Source: DSWT01 sp035415725 (GTDB lineage Bacteria; Chloroflexota; Anaerolineae; B4-G1; SLSP01). Taken from it: a DNA stretch of 56,637 nucleotides. Both the position numbers and the translations under genes were made by a program. Positions 23,914 through 34,381 of the stretch are shown here, piece by piece. The notes under the pieces are model-generated. The model had not been told where the DNA came from, made no database searches, and saw only the letters and a program-made list of their open reading frames with translations. The stretch is taken from positions 1 through 56,637 of the forward strand of contig DAOOGN010000011.1 of the NCBI GenBank assembly GCA_035415725.1. The letters are read 5' to 3'. Positions within the stretch are counted from its first letter, which is position 1. Each line of letters starts with the position of its first letter.

Positions 23914-24942
23914 GTGATTGAAGAACAAAAATCCAAAGGAGAACCGCGCCCACCGCTCGGCATCCTGGCCTGTCTGGCGGCCGGTTTCGAGATTACCGCG
24001 CGTCATCCAACAACCCTGGCCGTTCCTTTATTGCTGGACGTATTTCTGTGGCTGGGCCCGCGTCTCTCGTTATCGCCGCTATTTGTGGCGATGGAGCGGC
24101 TCTTCCGGCAATTGTTCTTGACCGAAAACCTGGCGGCCCTGCCGGACGCCCAACAAACGTCGCTGTTGCTGAGTCAGACGCTCAACGATCTGGCAGCGCG
24201 CTACAATCTCTTTTCCATGTTGACCCCGGCGCCGCTGCTGGGTGTGCCCGCGCTGATGACCTCGCGGATGACCGTGGAGCGCCCGCTTGGCCCGCGCCAG
24301 GAGATGGTGATCGCGTCGGTGTTGGTGGCGCTGCTCGTAGGGGTGGTGTTGCCTGTCGTGGGGATGGGACTCAGCGCGCTTTATTTACGCAGTATAGGAC
24401 GGCGGGTGATCGATGAGACGGAGGTTCCTCTTGTCGGGTCGCCGACGTTCCTGGCGCTGTGGGGAAAGTTTATGCTTTTCGCGTTGATCGTAGGGATCAT
24501 CGTGGCAATGTTATCCATGATCGGGCTTTCATTGGCTGCCCTGGTCGGCCTGTTGAGCACAGGATTGGCTTTGTTGGTGCTAATGTCGGTCTTTTCACTG
24601 GCTATGTTTACCGTGTTCCATTTGGTCTTTGCTATTCCGGGGATAGTGCAGTTACAGCACTCGCTATTCCGCGCCATCCGGGAAAGCATTCTGCTCACCC
24701 GCGGAGATTTCGTCAACGTCACTTTCTTGATTTTGCTGATGCTGATCATCTCACGCGGATTCAATGTGGTGTGGACCTTGCCCGATCCGGCGACGTGGGC
24801 CAATTTGATCGGCATCGCCGGACATGCTTTTGTCAGCACGGCGCTGACAGCAACGTTGTTCGTCTTTTATCAGGATCGCCTGAACTTCTTACCGCCGACG
24901 CCGCAAACTGCGGTGGTCAAAGAAGCGCCGGCCATCCATTGA
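23914..24942 (+). CDS. Polytopic membrane protein of unknown function
   Basis: 342 residues from GTG 23914, probably a leaderless message. About six hydrophobic segments are seen, including a clear block VIASVLVALLVGVVLPVVGM, then FMLFALIVGIIVAMLSMIG, LAALVGLLSTGLALLVLM, FHLVFAIPGIVQL, NVTFLILLMLIIS and a C-terminal FVSTALTATLFVFY. A soluble, Leu-rich stretch lies between spans 1 and 2. The LFRAIRESILLTRGDFVNVTFLI segment is reminiscent of glycerophosphoryl/DUF-type membrane regions seen in bacterial 'DUF7847/GlpF-like' annotations, but I cannot name a family. There is no enzyme motif. It is followed by gyrB after a ~260-base repeat-bearing gap. Confidence 0.8.
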   Translation: MIEEQKSKGEPRPPLGILACLAAGFEITARHPTTLAVPLLLDVFLWLGPRLSLSPLFVAMERLFRQLFLTENLAALPDAQQTSLLLSQTLNDLAARYNLFSMLTPAPLLGVPALMTSRMTVERPLGPRQEMVIASVLVALLVGVVLPVVGMGLSALYLRSIGRRVIDETEVPLVGSPTFLALWGKFMLFALIVGIIVAMLSMIGLSLAALVGLLSTGLALLVLMSVFSLAMFTVFHLVFAIPGIVQLQHSLFRAIRESILLTRGDFVNVTFLILLMLIISRGFNVVWTLPDPATWANLIGIAGHAFVSTALTATLFVFYQDRLNFLPPTPQTAVVKEAPAIH

Positions 24943-24995
24943 GGGAGGCGTGAAATCGTCAGGGTGTGTCCCCTTGCCGGGAAATTTATCCTGGT

Positions 24996-25030
24996 TGGAT
25001 GAAGAGATAGCGTGAGTTGGCGACTCGCCT
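24996..25030. repeat. Small dispersed repeat, second copy of 8994-9026
   Basis: GGATGAAGAGATAGCGTGAG followed by TTGGCGACTCGC corresponds to GGATGAGACGATAGCGCGAG followed by TGGGCAACTCGC after the transpeptidase gene. Both copies lie shortly after a stop codon and form the same small hairpin (GCGAGT/ACTCGC type). Confidence 0.5.
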
Positions 25031-25148
25031 GCAAAACCGACTATTTTGTGAGGAATTCATCATGAACTGTACTCGTGAAGGGGGCGGTTCACCAGCGGTG
25101 GAATGAAAACTTTTCACCACGCAGGGCACGCAGGACACACAGAATTTG

Positions 25149-25190
25149 AGTTTTTCTCTGTGAACTCTGGGTGCTCTGGGGCTATTTTTA
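25149..25190 (+). repeat. 'CTCTGTGAACTCTGGG' repeat upstream of gyrB
   Basis: AGTTTTTCTCTGTGAACTCT continuing GGGTGCTCTGGGGCTATTTT is repeated almost exactly at 30842-30801 on the minus strand, also directly upstream of a gene's ribosome site. A partial relative is near 19463. Confidence 0.7.
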
Positions 25191-25204
25191 GAGGAGAAGA
25201 TGTC

Positions 25205-27142
<1,938 letters not shown>

Positions 27143-27196
27143 GCGCCATGCGCCTGCCCCGGCCATATCCAGGGCGTTTCCGTTTTTCGCCGTCGC

Positions 27197-28639
27197 CTAA
27201 AGTTCTGGCCCGCTCTCTACTGCCTGATCCAGGGGACAAATGCGCTCGACCGTCAAACGCTCGGTCCCATAACCGTACCAGGTGAAGAACGCGGCGGTGT
27301 CGACATGGGCGGCGATGAAATCCTCTGCTGCCACACAGGCCGCCAGCGCATCGCCGGTAGCCTTGTAGGCTTCCAGCATAGCTGTGGCGGCATCGGGATA
27401 AGGATTAGAGGGCGTGCTGTCTGATCGAGATATCAGACCGACCTGGAGCTGCCGCATCGCCGCCACGTCGCCTCGTTGGGCATAGACGATCATGGCCTCC
27501 ATCGTCGCATAGCCGACAATGCGCGCCCAGGCTTCGGGGGTGAGCCAGCCCTCATCAGCGTAGACACCAGGATAATGGACCACGGCCAAAGCCAGCTCGA
27601 GCGCGGTGTCCCCATCCTCGTTTGTCAGTGCGGTGTTGGCGTCGAGCATCTGGAAATACGGATGCGGGTCTGGATCGGGCGTGTCTTCGACCAGACGATA
27701 GGCACCGTCGCGCCAATCAAAACGCAAGGTATGCTGGCGCTGCAATCCCGCCCCCACGGAGCCATACAGCCCACCGTGCATGACCACTTCCAGGATGCCG
27801 TCACCGTCATCGTCGGTGAAGGTGTAGTCTGTATACGCTTGTGTGATGGGATCGGCAACCTCATCGCGCCAGCGCTGCCCATCCCATTGCCCGATGATCA
27901 GTGAGGTAAAGCACGTGCTGGCGCCACACTCGTGGTGCTCTATCACCACGTCGGGATGTCCATCGGCGTTGACATCATCGACCATGAGCAGTACGGGATG
28001 GGACACTTCCCACGTCTGTTCATCGGCGATGATGATAGAAGCCGGCATGAACAGGCCGTCGCGCCGGTGGAAGAGCAACAAGTAGCCAGGACAGAACGTC
28101 ATTCCGCAGGCCATGTCACGCGCTGGGACGCTGATGAGCCATTCATCTTCGCCGTCGGCATTCAGGTCACGGACTGTAGCCCAGGCATTCGGCGGGCGCG
28201 CTCCTGCGTAAGTGCTGTCTGCCGGCATCCAGGCCATCAACTGATCCAGCACGGCATCCACGTTGCCTGTGGCGTTAAGCATAGCGGTGACGAGTCGTAT
28301 GTACTCCTGCACCCAGGCTTCTGGGGTATCTTTCTCCGCGTCGAAGGCGGGCAGACGGGTCGGCGTCCAGCCCACGGGGGGCAGTGTCGCCAGGGTGGAC
28401 GGCATCAGCCGGGCAACGACGGCGTCGCGTGGCGTTTGCGTCGGCGGAGGCGTGGGGGTGAAAGTCGGCGGCGGGGTGGGCGTGAGGGTTGGCGGCAACG
28501 GCGTGGGGACCATGGGTGTGGAGCTGGCGGTCGCCGACGGCGTTAACGCAGCAGCCGGCGCCGTCGGAGGCGCCGGCCGGTTGCACGCGGTGGTGATGAT
28601 GAGCAGTAGGAGGGCGCAACGTCTGGCGGGGTGAATCAT
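27197..28639 (-). CDS. Secreted lipoprotein with VCBS/FG-GAP-like calcium motifs
   Basis: 480 residues from ATG 28639. A signal peptide with lipobox (ALLLLIITTAC) leads to a Pro/Thr-rich linker (TPTPPPTFTPTPPPTQTP), then a globular domain. Two or three Asp-rich loops of the DLNADGEDEW, DVNADGHPDV and DDDGDGILEV type are typical of VCBS/FG-GAP or EF-hand-like Ca-binding repeats. The C-terminal part is helical. It starts on the last base group of the PA14 gene (ATGA overlap), so the two are translationally coupled surface proteins. Substrate or ligand unknown. Confidence 0.85.
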   Translation of the reverse strand: MIHPARRCALLLLIITTACNRPAPPTAPAAALTPSATASSTPMVPTPLPPTLTPTPPPTFTPTPPPTQTPRDAVVARLMPSTLATLPPVGWTPTRLPAFDAEKDTPEAWVQEYIRLVTAMLNATGNVDAVLDQLMAWMPADSTYAGARPPNAWATVRDLNADGEDEWLISVPARDMACGMTFCPGYLLLFHRRDGLFMPASIIIADEQTWEVSHPVLLMVDDVNADGHPDVVIEHHECGASTCFTSLIIGQWDGQRWRDEVADPITQAYTDYTFTDDDGDGILEVVMHGGLYGSVGAGLQRQHTLRFDWRDGAYRLVEDTPDPDPHPYFQMLDANTALTNEDGDTALELALAVVHYPGVYADEGWLTPEAWARIVGYATMEAMIVYAQRGDVAAMRQLQVGLISRSDSTPSNPYPDAATAMLEAYKATGDALAACVAAEDFIAAHVDTAAFFTWYGYGTERLTVERICPLDQAVESGPEL

Positions 28640-30789
28640 GGTTTCTTCCAGGTCAGACGCACATTGGCCGCGCCGCTGCGCTCAAAATACTCCAGCCGGA
28701 TGACGGCGTTGCCGCCGGGTAGATTCACAGTAGCGGTGCGGCTTCCACGCATCGCGTACCAGCTCTGGATGACCAGGGTATCGTTGACATATAACCGCAC
28801 GCCGTCGTCGGAAGTCACGGTGAAGGTATAGCGTCCCGGCGTCAAATCGGCCATAGTGCGCTGCCAGGAGGCGGAGAAGTTATCGGCAGGCACGCTTGTC
28901 GACGGCGAACCCAGCCCCCAGTTGAAATCCAGCGCGGTATCCACCGTTTGCACCACTACAGGCGTCCCCGCCAGGTTCGCATTGTCGTAGTAGCGCACTT
29001 CCCAGGGACCGGGTACGACTTCGGCGGCGGCCGTCGTGGTGATGGCGGGGGCGGGGGCACTGCCGGAGCGCACCCACGTCACACGCGCTTTGGCTGCTTG
29101 GGTCGCCTCGAAGTACTCGACGCGCACGGTGTGTTGTCCGGCGGTGAGATTGACCGTAGCCGAGCGCGTCCCGTGCATCGCCCGCCAGCTATCGAGGATC
29201 AGGTGGTCATCTACGTAGACGCGGACGCCATCATCGGTGGTGGTAGTAAAACGGTAGGACGCGGCTTCAAAGGTGAATGTGCCCGTCCAGCGCGCGGCAA
29301 ACTGATTGACCGGGATTTCCGCCGCCGGCGATCCCCATCCCCAGTCGAAGTCGATGGCGGCGTCGGTGCGCACCAGCGTGGGCGTCTTGGTCAGATCGCG
29401 CCCGGTGAAGTATTCCCCTTGCCACGGTCCGGGGAGAGGAGCGCCTGGCTGTGCCGGCGACGGTTGTGCCGGAGAGCCGGAAACCGGCGGCGTACCGGCA
29501 GCGGGCGTCGGCGCCTGGGCAAATCCATAGTTTGGTGAAGGGGGCATAGCCTGCGCCGCTTCGACGGTCGCCGCGTAGTCCCACCAGAACTGAATGCGGG
29601 CACTGCCGGTAGCCTCGAAGTACTCCAGACGGAGGGTATGGGGGCCTTCCAGGTAGTGCCAGTCCTGATAGCGCCAGACGTAATCCTGGGTTTGCCAGTA
29701 GTTCATGTGCAGGCTTGTATCATCGATCCACAGGCGCATACCGTCGTCGGAGCGGGTGTTGAAGCGATACAGGCCCGGCGCGAAGTTGATCTGGCGGATC
29801 CACTGTATGGAGAAGTTGTCGCTAGGAATCCAATCGGCGGGCGTGCCCTGCCCCCAGTCGAAGTTGATTTCGGCGTCGTCGCGGATCAGCGCCGGACCGC
29901 CGCGCAGCTCGCGGTTATCGAAGTAACGCCCTTCCCATCCCTTGAGTGCATCCAGCCGGTTCCACCAGACGTGGGCGCTGGCATCGCCGCCTTCTTCGTA
30001 GTATTCGACGGTGATGGTGTGCTGGCCGGCACCGAGGGCCATATCGCCGGAGCGCGTGTTCGGCAATTTCTGATTCTGCCATACATCTACGACTCTACGC
30101 CCATCCACGATGATACGCACGCCGTCATCGCAACTGGCGTAGAAGCGATAGGTCCCGGCCTCAAACCCTAGCGTGCGCGTCCAACGCACGGAGAAGTTGT
30201 CCACCGGCACCTTCGCGTCAGGACTGCCGGTGCCCCAATCGAAGTCGATGGCAGCGTCGTAACGGGTCAACGCGGGATTGCTGGAGAGGTCCCGGTTGCC
30301 GTAGTAGTCGCCGCGCCAGGCGGCACCGCCGCTGACTTTCTCCCAGGCGGCTTCCAGCGCGGCGCCGCCGCCGTGTTCGTAGTATTCCACCCGCACGTGA
30401 TGGGTGCCGGGCGCGATGTAGTGCTCGACCAGGCTCCAGGTTGCTTCGCGGTCGCGCCAGTCATCGATGATGAGAGCGTCATCGACCCACAGGCGCATTC
30501 CATCATCCGAGCGGTACGAGAAGCGGTACGTGCCGCCATCAAACCACTCATCGTGGGTGAAGCGGACGGAGAAATTGTCGGCAGGGATACCCGTCCCCGG
30601 ACTGCCGTTTCCCCATTCGAAGTGCAATCCACTTTCGTAGCGGGTGAGGGTTGGCCCGCCGGCCAGAGTAGCATTGTTGTAATACTCTGCATACCACTCT
30701 CCGGCGCTGGCTACCGGTGTCGGCTCTATGGCATTTGCCAGTATCGTCAGCAGAACAAACAGGATTGTCCAGAATGATTTTTTCATCAT
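28636..30789 (-). CDS. Secreted protein with five PA14 domains
   Basis: 717 residues from ATG 30789, with GGGAGG three bases upstream. The open frame extends further but into a repeat. A signal peptide (SFWTILFVLLTILANA) is followed by five repeats of ~130 residues. Each begins W-x-x-x-Y-Y/F-x-N and contains a [FD]xWGxGSP block, DNFS, a SDDG(M/V)RLWVDD loop and HxxxVEYYE. These are PA14-type carbohydrate-binding modules. A Pro/Ala/Ser linker separates repeats 3 and 4. There is no catalytic domain or cell-wall anchor, so it may act as a secreted adhesin or binding protein. The downstream lipoprotein overlaps its stop codon. Confidence 0.9.
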   Translation of the reverse strand: MMKKSFWTILFVLLTILANAIEPTPVASAGEWYAEYYNNATLAGGPTLTRYESGLHFEWGNGSPGTGIPADNFSVRFTHDEWFDGGTYRFSYRSDDGMRLWVDDALIIDDWRDREATWSLVEHYIAPGTHHVRVEYYEHGGGAALEAAWEKVSGGAAWRGDYYGNRDLSSNPALTRYDAAIDFDWGTGSPDAKVPVDNFSVRWTRTLGFEAGTYRFYASCDDGVRIIVDGRRVVDVWQNQKLPNTRSGDMALGAGQHTITVEYYEEGGDASAHVWWNRLDALKGWEGRYFDNRELRGGPALIRDDAEINFDWGQGTPADWIPSDNFSIQWIRQINFAPGLYRFNTRSDDGMRLWIDDTSLHMNYWQTQDYVWRYQDWHYLEGPHTLRLEYFEATGSARIQFWWDYAATVEAAQAMPPSPNYGFAQAPTPAAGTPPVSGSPAQPSPAQPGAPLPGPWQGEYFTGRDLTKTPTLVRTDAAIDFDWGWGSPAAEIPVNQFAARWTGTFTFEAASYRFTTTTDDGVRVYVDDHLILDSWRAMHGTRSATVNLTAGQHTVRVEYFEATQAAKARVTWVRSGSAPAPAITTTAAAEVVPGPWEVRYYDNANLAGTPVVVQTVDTALDFNWGLGSPSTSVPADNFSASWQRTMADLTPGRYTFTVTSDDGVRLYVNDTLVIQSWYAMRGSRTATVNLPGGNAVIRLEYFERSGAANVRLTWKKP

Positions 30790-30800
30790 ATACCTCCCTT

Positions 30801-30842
30801 GAAAATAGCCCCAGAGCATCCAGAGTTCACAGAGAAAAACAC
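30801..30842 (-). repeat. 'CTCTGTGAACTCTGGG' repeat upstream of the PA14 gene
   Basis: Minus-strand copy of 25149-25190, ending about 12 bases before the ATG and ribosome site. Its position relative to the start codon is the same as at gyrB. Confidence 0.7.
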
Positions 30843-30941
30843 ACCTTAAATAAGACGCGCGTTTGGCATAATTGGTTCCGTGGGTTGGCGGGGTTGGGGG
30901 GAATGTCGGCGTCGGCTCAGTTTGTACGGATCGCCATGGAA

Positions 30942-30970
30942 TTGTTCTTTTCATTCCGTTGTGTTATACT
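30942..30970 (+). promoter_or_regulatory. Promoter of the HEAT-repeat gene
   Basis: TTGTTC (30942-30947), 17-base spacer, TATACT (30965-30970). Transcription would begin near 30977, giving a ~35-base leader. Confidence 0.65.
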
Positions 30971-31012
30971 TAATTCGCTCGGTTAAGGAAGCCGGCCACT
31001 ATAAAGAAAAAG

Positions 31013-32290
31013 GTGAGTCCCTTGAATGACAATGATAATCTTTCCCTGGTGAGTTTTTCCGAACAGGAATGTATTGATAACCTTAAAAGTCCCAATCCCC
31101 GTCAGCGTTCGCAGGCAGTTCAGGAGTTAGGTCAACTAAAAACCGACGGTGCTGTATCTTATCTTATCACACTTCTTAAAGAAGATGTGAATACTTATGT
31201 GCGGAGCGCGAGTGCGGAGGCTTTGGGGCATATCGGCGATAGCCGGGCTATCTTTCCGTTGATGGACGCGCTTCATGACCCCTGTTCATTTGTGCGCCGC
31301 GCGGCAGCCATTGCCCTGGGTCAGATGCAGGCGAAAGAGGCGCAGGGCGCGCTTCTCAACGCCTTGAACGACGGCAATTTCTACGTCCGCCGCGCGGCGA
31401 TCAACGCCATTGGCAAACTGGACATCCCCGACATGGGCGCCGTCCTGCTGCCACTTTTGTCGATGCCCGATTTGCGGATTCGCCGCACGGTGCTCATCGC
31501 GCTGCGGCGTCTGCGCACCGCCGAGGCGATCCCGCCGATGATCGCAATGCTCAAGACGTATCTGGCTGCGCCGAGTCAACGCGATTTGCCGGTAGTGAAG
31601 ACGTTGGTTGTAGCACTGGGGGACTTGCAGGCCAAAGCTGCCATCCCGGTTTTAGCCGATGTCGTGCGCGGCTACGTGGGCGCGCGCTCGCTGGCGGCCG
31701 GCGCCTTGGGGCAAATCGGCAGTGCAGAGGGCGGCCCGGTACTGCTGGAGGCTCTGTCCGACAAGAGCGTTAACCTGCAAATCGTCGCGTTAAAGAACTT
31801 GGGGCGGATCCAATACCATGAGGCGCTTCCGGCAGTACGCAGGTTTTTGACGTCGCCGGACGCGCGCCTGCGCCGTATGGCTGCCCTGACGGTCGGCAAT
31901 CTGGGCGATGCCTCGGCTGTGTCCGCGTTACTCTCGATGGCTTACCATGATCCAAATCCCCTGGTGCGTCCGGCGGCCGTCGAGGCGCTGGGACTGCTAG
32001 GCGATCAACGGCTGATTCCCCAACTGCTGCCCCTGGTCGATGACCCCAATGCTTATCTGCGCGCCGCGCTGGCCTCCACACTCAGTTCTCTGGATGGCGG
32101 CACCGCTGCGGTGCAACTCGCGTTGCAGAAATTGTCTCAAGATCAGGTGGGGCACGTGGCGTTCGCGGCAGAGCGCGCGTTGCGCAATAGCGAACAGAAT
32201 ATCGAGAAAACGCCGGCCGAACCGGCGGTGTGTCCTGAGCCGACGAAAAAGCAACTCCCCTGGCTCAGACGCTTTCTGGGGCGGGCCTAA
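31013..32290 (+). CDS. HEAT-repeat protein
   Basis: 425 residues from GTG 31013. A TTG at 31022, preceded by AAGGTGAG, is an equally good start. At least eleven HEAT/PBS-lyase-like units of ~31 residues are seen: NPRQRSQAVQELGQL, TYVRSASAEALGHIGD, SFVRRAAAIALGQMQ, FYVRRAAINAIGKL, and so on to AYLRAALASTLSSL. Such proteins are scaffolds. Some are phycobilin lyases, but no catalytic motif is seen. The C-terminal 40 residues are a Pro/Lys-rich tail ending WLRRFLGRA, possibly membrane-associated. It has its own promoter and converges with the glycosyltransferase gene. Confidence 0.9.
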   Translation: MSPLNDNDNLSLVSFSEQECIDNLKSPNPRQRSQAVQELGQLKTDGAVSYLITLLKEDVNTYVRSASAEALGHIGDSRAIFPLMDALHDPCSFVRRAAAIALGQMQAKEAQGALLNALNDGNFYVRRAAINAIGKLDIPDMGAVLLPLLSMPDLRIRRTVLIALRRLRTAEAIPPMIAMLKTYLAAPSQRDLPVVKTLVVALGDLQAKAAIPVLADVVRGYVGARSLAAGALGQIGSAEGGPVLLEALSDKSVNLQIVALKNLGRIQYHEALPAVRRFLTSPDARLRRMAALTVGNLGDASAVSALLSMAYHDPNPLVRPAAVEALGLLGDQRLIPQLLPLVDDPNAYLRAALASTLSSLDGGTAAVQLALQKLSQDQVGHVAFAAERALRNSEQNIEKTPAEPAVCPEPTKKQLPWLRRFLGRA

Positions 32291-33009
32291 TGCTCATCGC
32301 GGGGTGCGTCATGGCCGGTGAGGACCAGCCACGCGAAATGGGGCAGTGCTAATTGGCGGCGCCAGCGCCATGGTTCGCGCATGAGCCGGTAGAGCCACTC
32401 CAGGCCGCTGCGCTGTATCCAACGCGGAGCACGGCGTGCGACGCCGGCGATGAAGTCGAACGATCCCCCGACTCCCATACCTACGGCGGCGCCGGTACGC
32501 ACCAGATTGCGCTCCAGCCACAGGTCTTGCTGCGGCGCGCCGTAAGCCACGAAGAGAATATCGGCCTGTGAAGCGCGCACCCGCGCGACGATGTCCTCTT
32601 CCTCTTCAAGGGCGGGTGAACCAGCGTAGCATCCCGCCACCAGCAGTCCCGGATACCGCGCCGCCAGGATAGACGCGGCCTTTTCCGCTACGCCGGGCGC
32701 TGCACCCAGGTAGAAGATGCGCCAGCCACGGCGCGCCGCTTCCGCCGAGAGCCGGGGTACTAGATCTGACCCGGCGACCCGTTCCCGCAGGCGCTGGCCG
32801 CGCCTCCGCGCGGCCCACAGGACGCCAATCCCATCGGGAATGCAAAGGGCGGCCCTATGCAGGGTCGCCCTGAAGGTTGCATCACGGCGCGCTTTCATCA
32901 AGAATTCCGGGTTGACGGTAGCGATTTGGTGCGCGCCCCCCTCGGCAATCCACCGGCTCACCAACGCCAGGGTTTCGTCCGTCGTCACATCATGGATCGG
33001 CACTCCCAT
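32287..33009 (-). CDS. WecG/TagA/CpsF family glycosyltransferase
   Basis: 240 residues from ATG 33009. The open frame continues upstream but overlaps the previous gene. Motifs: TVNPEFLMKARRD, CIPDGIGVLWAARRRG, ERVAGSDLVPRLSAEAARRG, IFYLGAAPGVAEKAA, LFVAYGAPQQDLWL and GVGGSFDFIAGVARRAPRW. These are the GT26 signatures. The enzymes transfer ManNAc(A) or a related sugar to a lipid-linked acceptor in polysaccharide or teichoic acid synthesis at the membrane. Nine bases after the preceding stop, so probably coupled to it. Exact sugar unknown. Confidence 0.9.
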   Translation of the reverse strand: MGVPIHDVTTDETLALVSRWIAEGGAHQIATVNPEFLMKARRDATFRATLHRAALCIPDGIGVLWAARRRGQRLRERVAGSDLVPRLSAEAARRGWRIFYLGAAPGVAEKAASILAARYPGLLVAGCYAGSPALEEEEDIVARVRASQADILFVAYGAPQQDLWLERNLVRTGAAVGMGVGGSFDFIAGVARRAPRWIQRSGLEWLYRLMREPWRWRRQLALPHFAWLVLTGHDAPRDEH

Positions 33010-33017
33010 CAGGGTGA

Positions 33018-33512
33018 TTACATCAGGTTCAAAGCCCAGTCGCCGACCAGCCAATAGCGGAAATCCTTGCCATTCGATGTCTCGATGCTGCCGATGATGC
33101 CGTAGACCACGGCGATGACGAGGAAAATCAGCAGAACCGGCGTCAAAATCAGCGCGACGGGGATCAACAGGATACCTACCAAAATGACACTCAGCGCGAC
33201 CACCGCAGCCCACATGAGGCCGACCAGCACGCCCCCCCCTGCCCAGAAAAGCAATTGGAAAAGGAACGCTTGCATGGCCTGGTAGGCCACATACCGCGAG
33301 CGGTCCTTGTAGATCAGGTAAATCAACAACGCCGCACCGACCCCCAGAAAACCTGTGACCAGGTTGAGCAAGACGCTCAAGTGTGCCAGCATCGCCCAGG
33401 TGCGTTCGTCGGCGGGCGAAAGCGGCTGCGGTGCGCTGCCTGCGGGCGCAGGATGGGGCCCGGCCTGGGCGTTGACAGCCTCGGGGGTTATGTTTGCATT
33501 TTCAGTGTTCAT
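33018..33512 (-). CDS. DUF4870-like membrane protein
   Basis: 164 residues from ATG 33512. A ~35-residue Pro/Ala-rich N-terminus precedes ADERTWAMLAHLSVLLNLVTG, a typical DUF4870 entry. Three hydrophobic segments follow (LVTGFLGVGAALLIYLIYK; LFQLLFWAGGGVLVGLMWAA; LSVILVGILLIPVALILTPVL). The segment YVAYQAMQAFLFQLLFW is the conserved core. The role is unknown. It precedes the glycosyltransferase by 8 bases. Confidence 0.85.
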   Translation of the reverse strand: MNTENANITPEAVNAQAGPHPAPAGSAPQPLSPADERTWAMLAHLSVLLNLVTGFLGVGAALLIYLIYKDRSRYVAYQAMQAFLFQLLFWAGGGVLVGLMWAAVVALSVILVGILLIPVALILTPVLLIFLVIAVVYGIIGSIETSNGKDFRYWLVGDWALNLM

Positions 33513-33549
33513 CGTCCCTCCATTTTTTTATCATCGGATTGGTATGCTC

Positions 33550-33697
33550 TTTGGCTCTCCAGGACTTGGCGTGGTGATGGAAAAACGGCTTTAGTTTTTG
33601 CCCCGGCTGACACGGATTTGCACTGATTTTTTATACTTTGCGTGTCCATCCGGGGCCGATTTCTTATTTTGACCCCACGGAATCCTGAAGAACCTGC
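33550..33697. repeat. ~148-bp dispersed repeat, copy D1
   Basis: Begins TTTGGCTCTC, contains GATGGAAAAACGGCTTTAG, CACGGATTTGCACTGATTTT and ATCCTGAAGAACCTG. It matches 49711-49858 throughout (about 85% by eye). GCCCCGG and CCGGGGC form distant complementary arms followed by ATTTCTTATTTT. No open frame. Confidence 0.75.
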
Positions 33698-33737
33698 TTT
33701 TCATTACGCAGTCTTTTCTGGAAGGTTGCACGATGGT

Positions 33738-33785
33738 AACTATTCAGCCGCTCTTGCCGGGTTGCGAACGGGACTTTGGGGATGG
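33738..33785 (-). repeat. Composite repeat core, copy 3
   Basis: AACTATTCAGCCGCTCTTGC to GGGACTTTGGGG: the 48-base core in reverse orientation relative to 22099-22146. The long palindromic part is missing. Confidence 0.7.
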
Positions 33786-33802
33786 TGCATCGATGACAGA
33801 TG

Positions 33803-34381
33803 TCAATCCCTTTCCGCAAATTCCTCTACCTGGTAGGTGGAGACTTTGAGGGTAGGCCAGCGCCAGGCATAGCCGGGAAGTCCGGCCTTGTAGCACAGGT
33901 GGCTCAGGAATTCTTCCGGCGACGGCAGTTGGTCCCACACTTGCGGCAGGAACGTCGCCCGGTTCCAGCCGTGTTCGATGATCACGCCGTCAATGTGGGG
34001 ACGCAGCTTGCGGATAAGGTCCTCCGGCCCATCGAAGTCCAACGGCTGCGGCGCGGTCAACACCGAGATTTCGATGACAAGGTTATCCAGTTCGGCGGCT
34101 TTGACCGGGGGGAAACGGGGGTCGCGGAACGCGGCGGCGAGGGCGTTCTCACGCACATCCTCGACCAGGGGGCGGTGGGCGATCAACGAGCCGATGCAGC
34201 CGCGCAACTCGCCCTCGCGCGTGTGCAGGGTGACGAACGCAGCGCCGGGCGCGTTCAGGCGGGGCGGCGCCGGCGGACGTGGCTCAGAGGTTGGCTTGCA
34301 TCCGGCTGCCTCGGCGATGGTTTCGCGGGCGAGGGTCAACAGATAGTGGCGTTCTTCGGTCGTCAGGGATGCTGTGGTCAT
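33803..34381 (-). CDS. AmmeMemoRadiSam system protein A (AMMECR1 domain)
   Basis: 192 residues from ATG 34381, which shares ATGA with the end of the MEMO gene. The core signature LRGCIGSL and the blocks AFRDPRFPPVKAAELDNLVIEISVLT and GVIIEHGWNRATFLPQVWDQ are complete. AMMECR1 proteins are small alpha/beta proteins of unknown activity, encoded in archaea and some bacteria with MEMO and a radical SAM enzyme. Here all three are encoded together. An enzymatic role is suggested by the invariant Cys and Arg, but not known. Confidence 0.93.
   Translation of the reverse strand: MTTASLTTEERHYLLTLARETIAEAAGCKPTSEPRPPAPPRLNAPGAAFVTLHTREGELRGCIGSLIAHRPLVEDVRENALAAAFRDPRFPPVKAAELDNLVIEISVLTAPQPLDFDGPEDLIRKLRPHIDGVIIEHGWNRATFLPQVWDQLPSPEEFLSHLCYKAGLPGYAWRWPTLKVSTYQVEEFAERD

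Noticed and set aside
25103..25204. Extended N-terminus of GyrB from ATG 25103
   Set aside because: The extra 34 codons fall in a dispersed repeat and have no GyrB similarity. The ribosome site fits ATG 25205.
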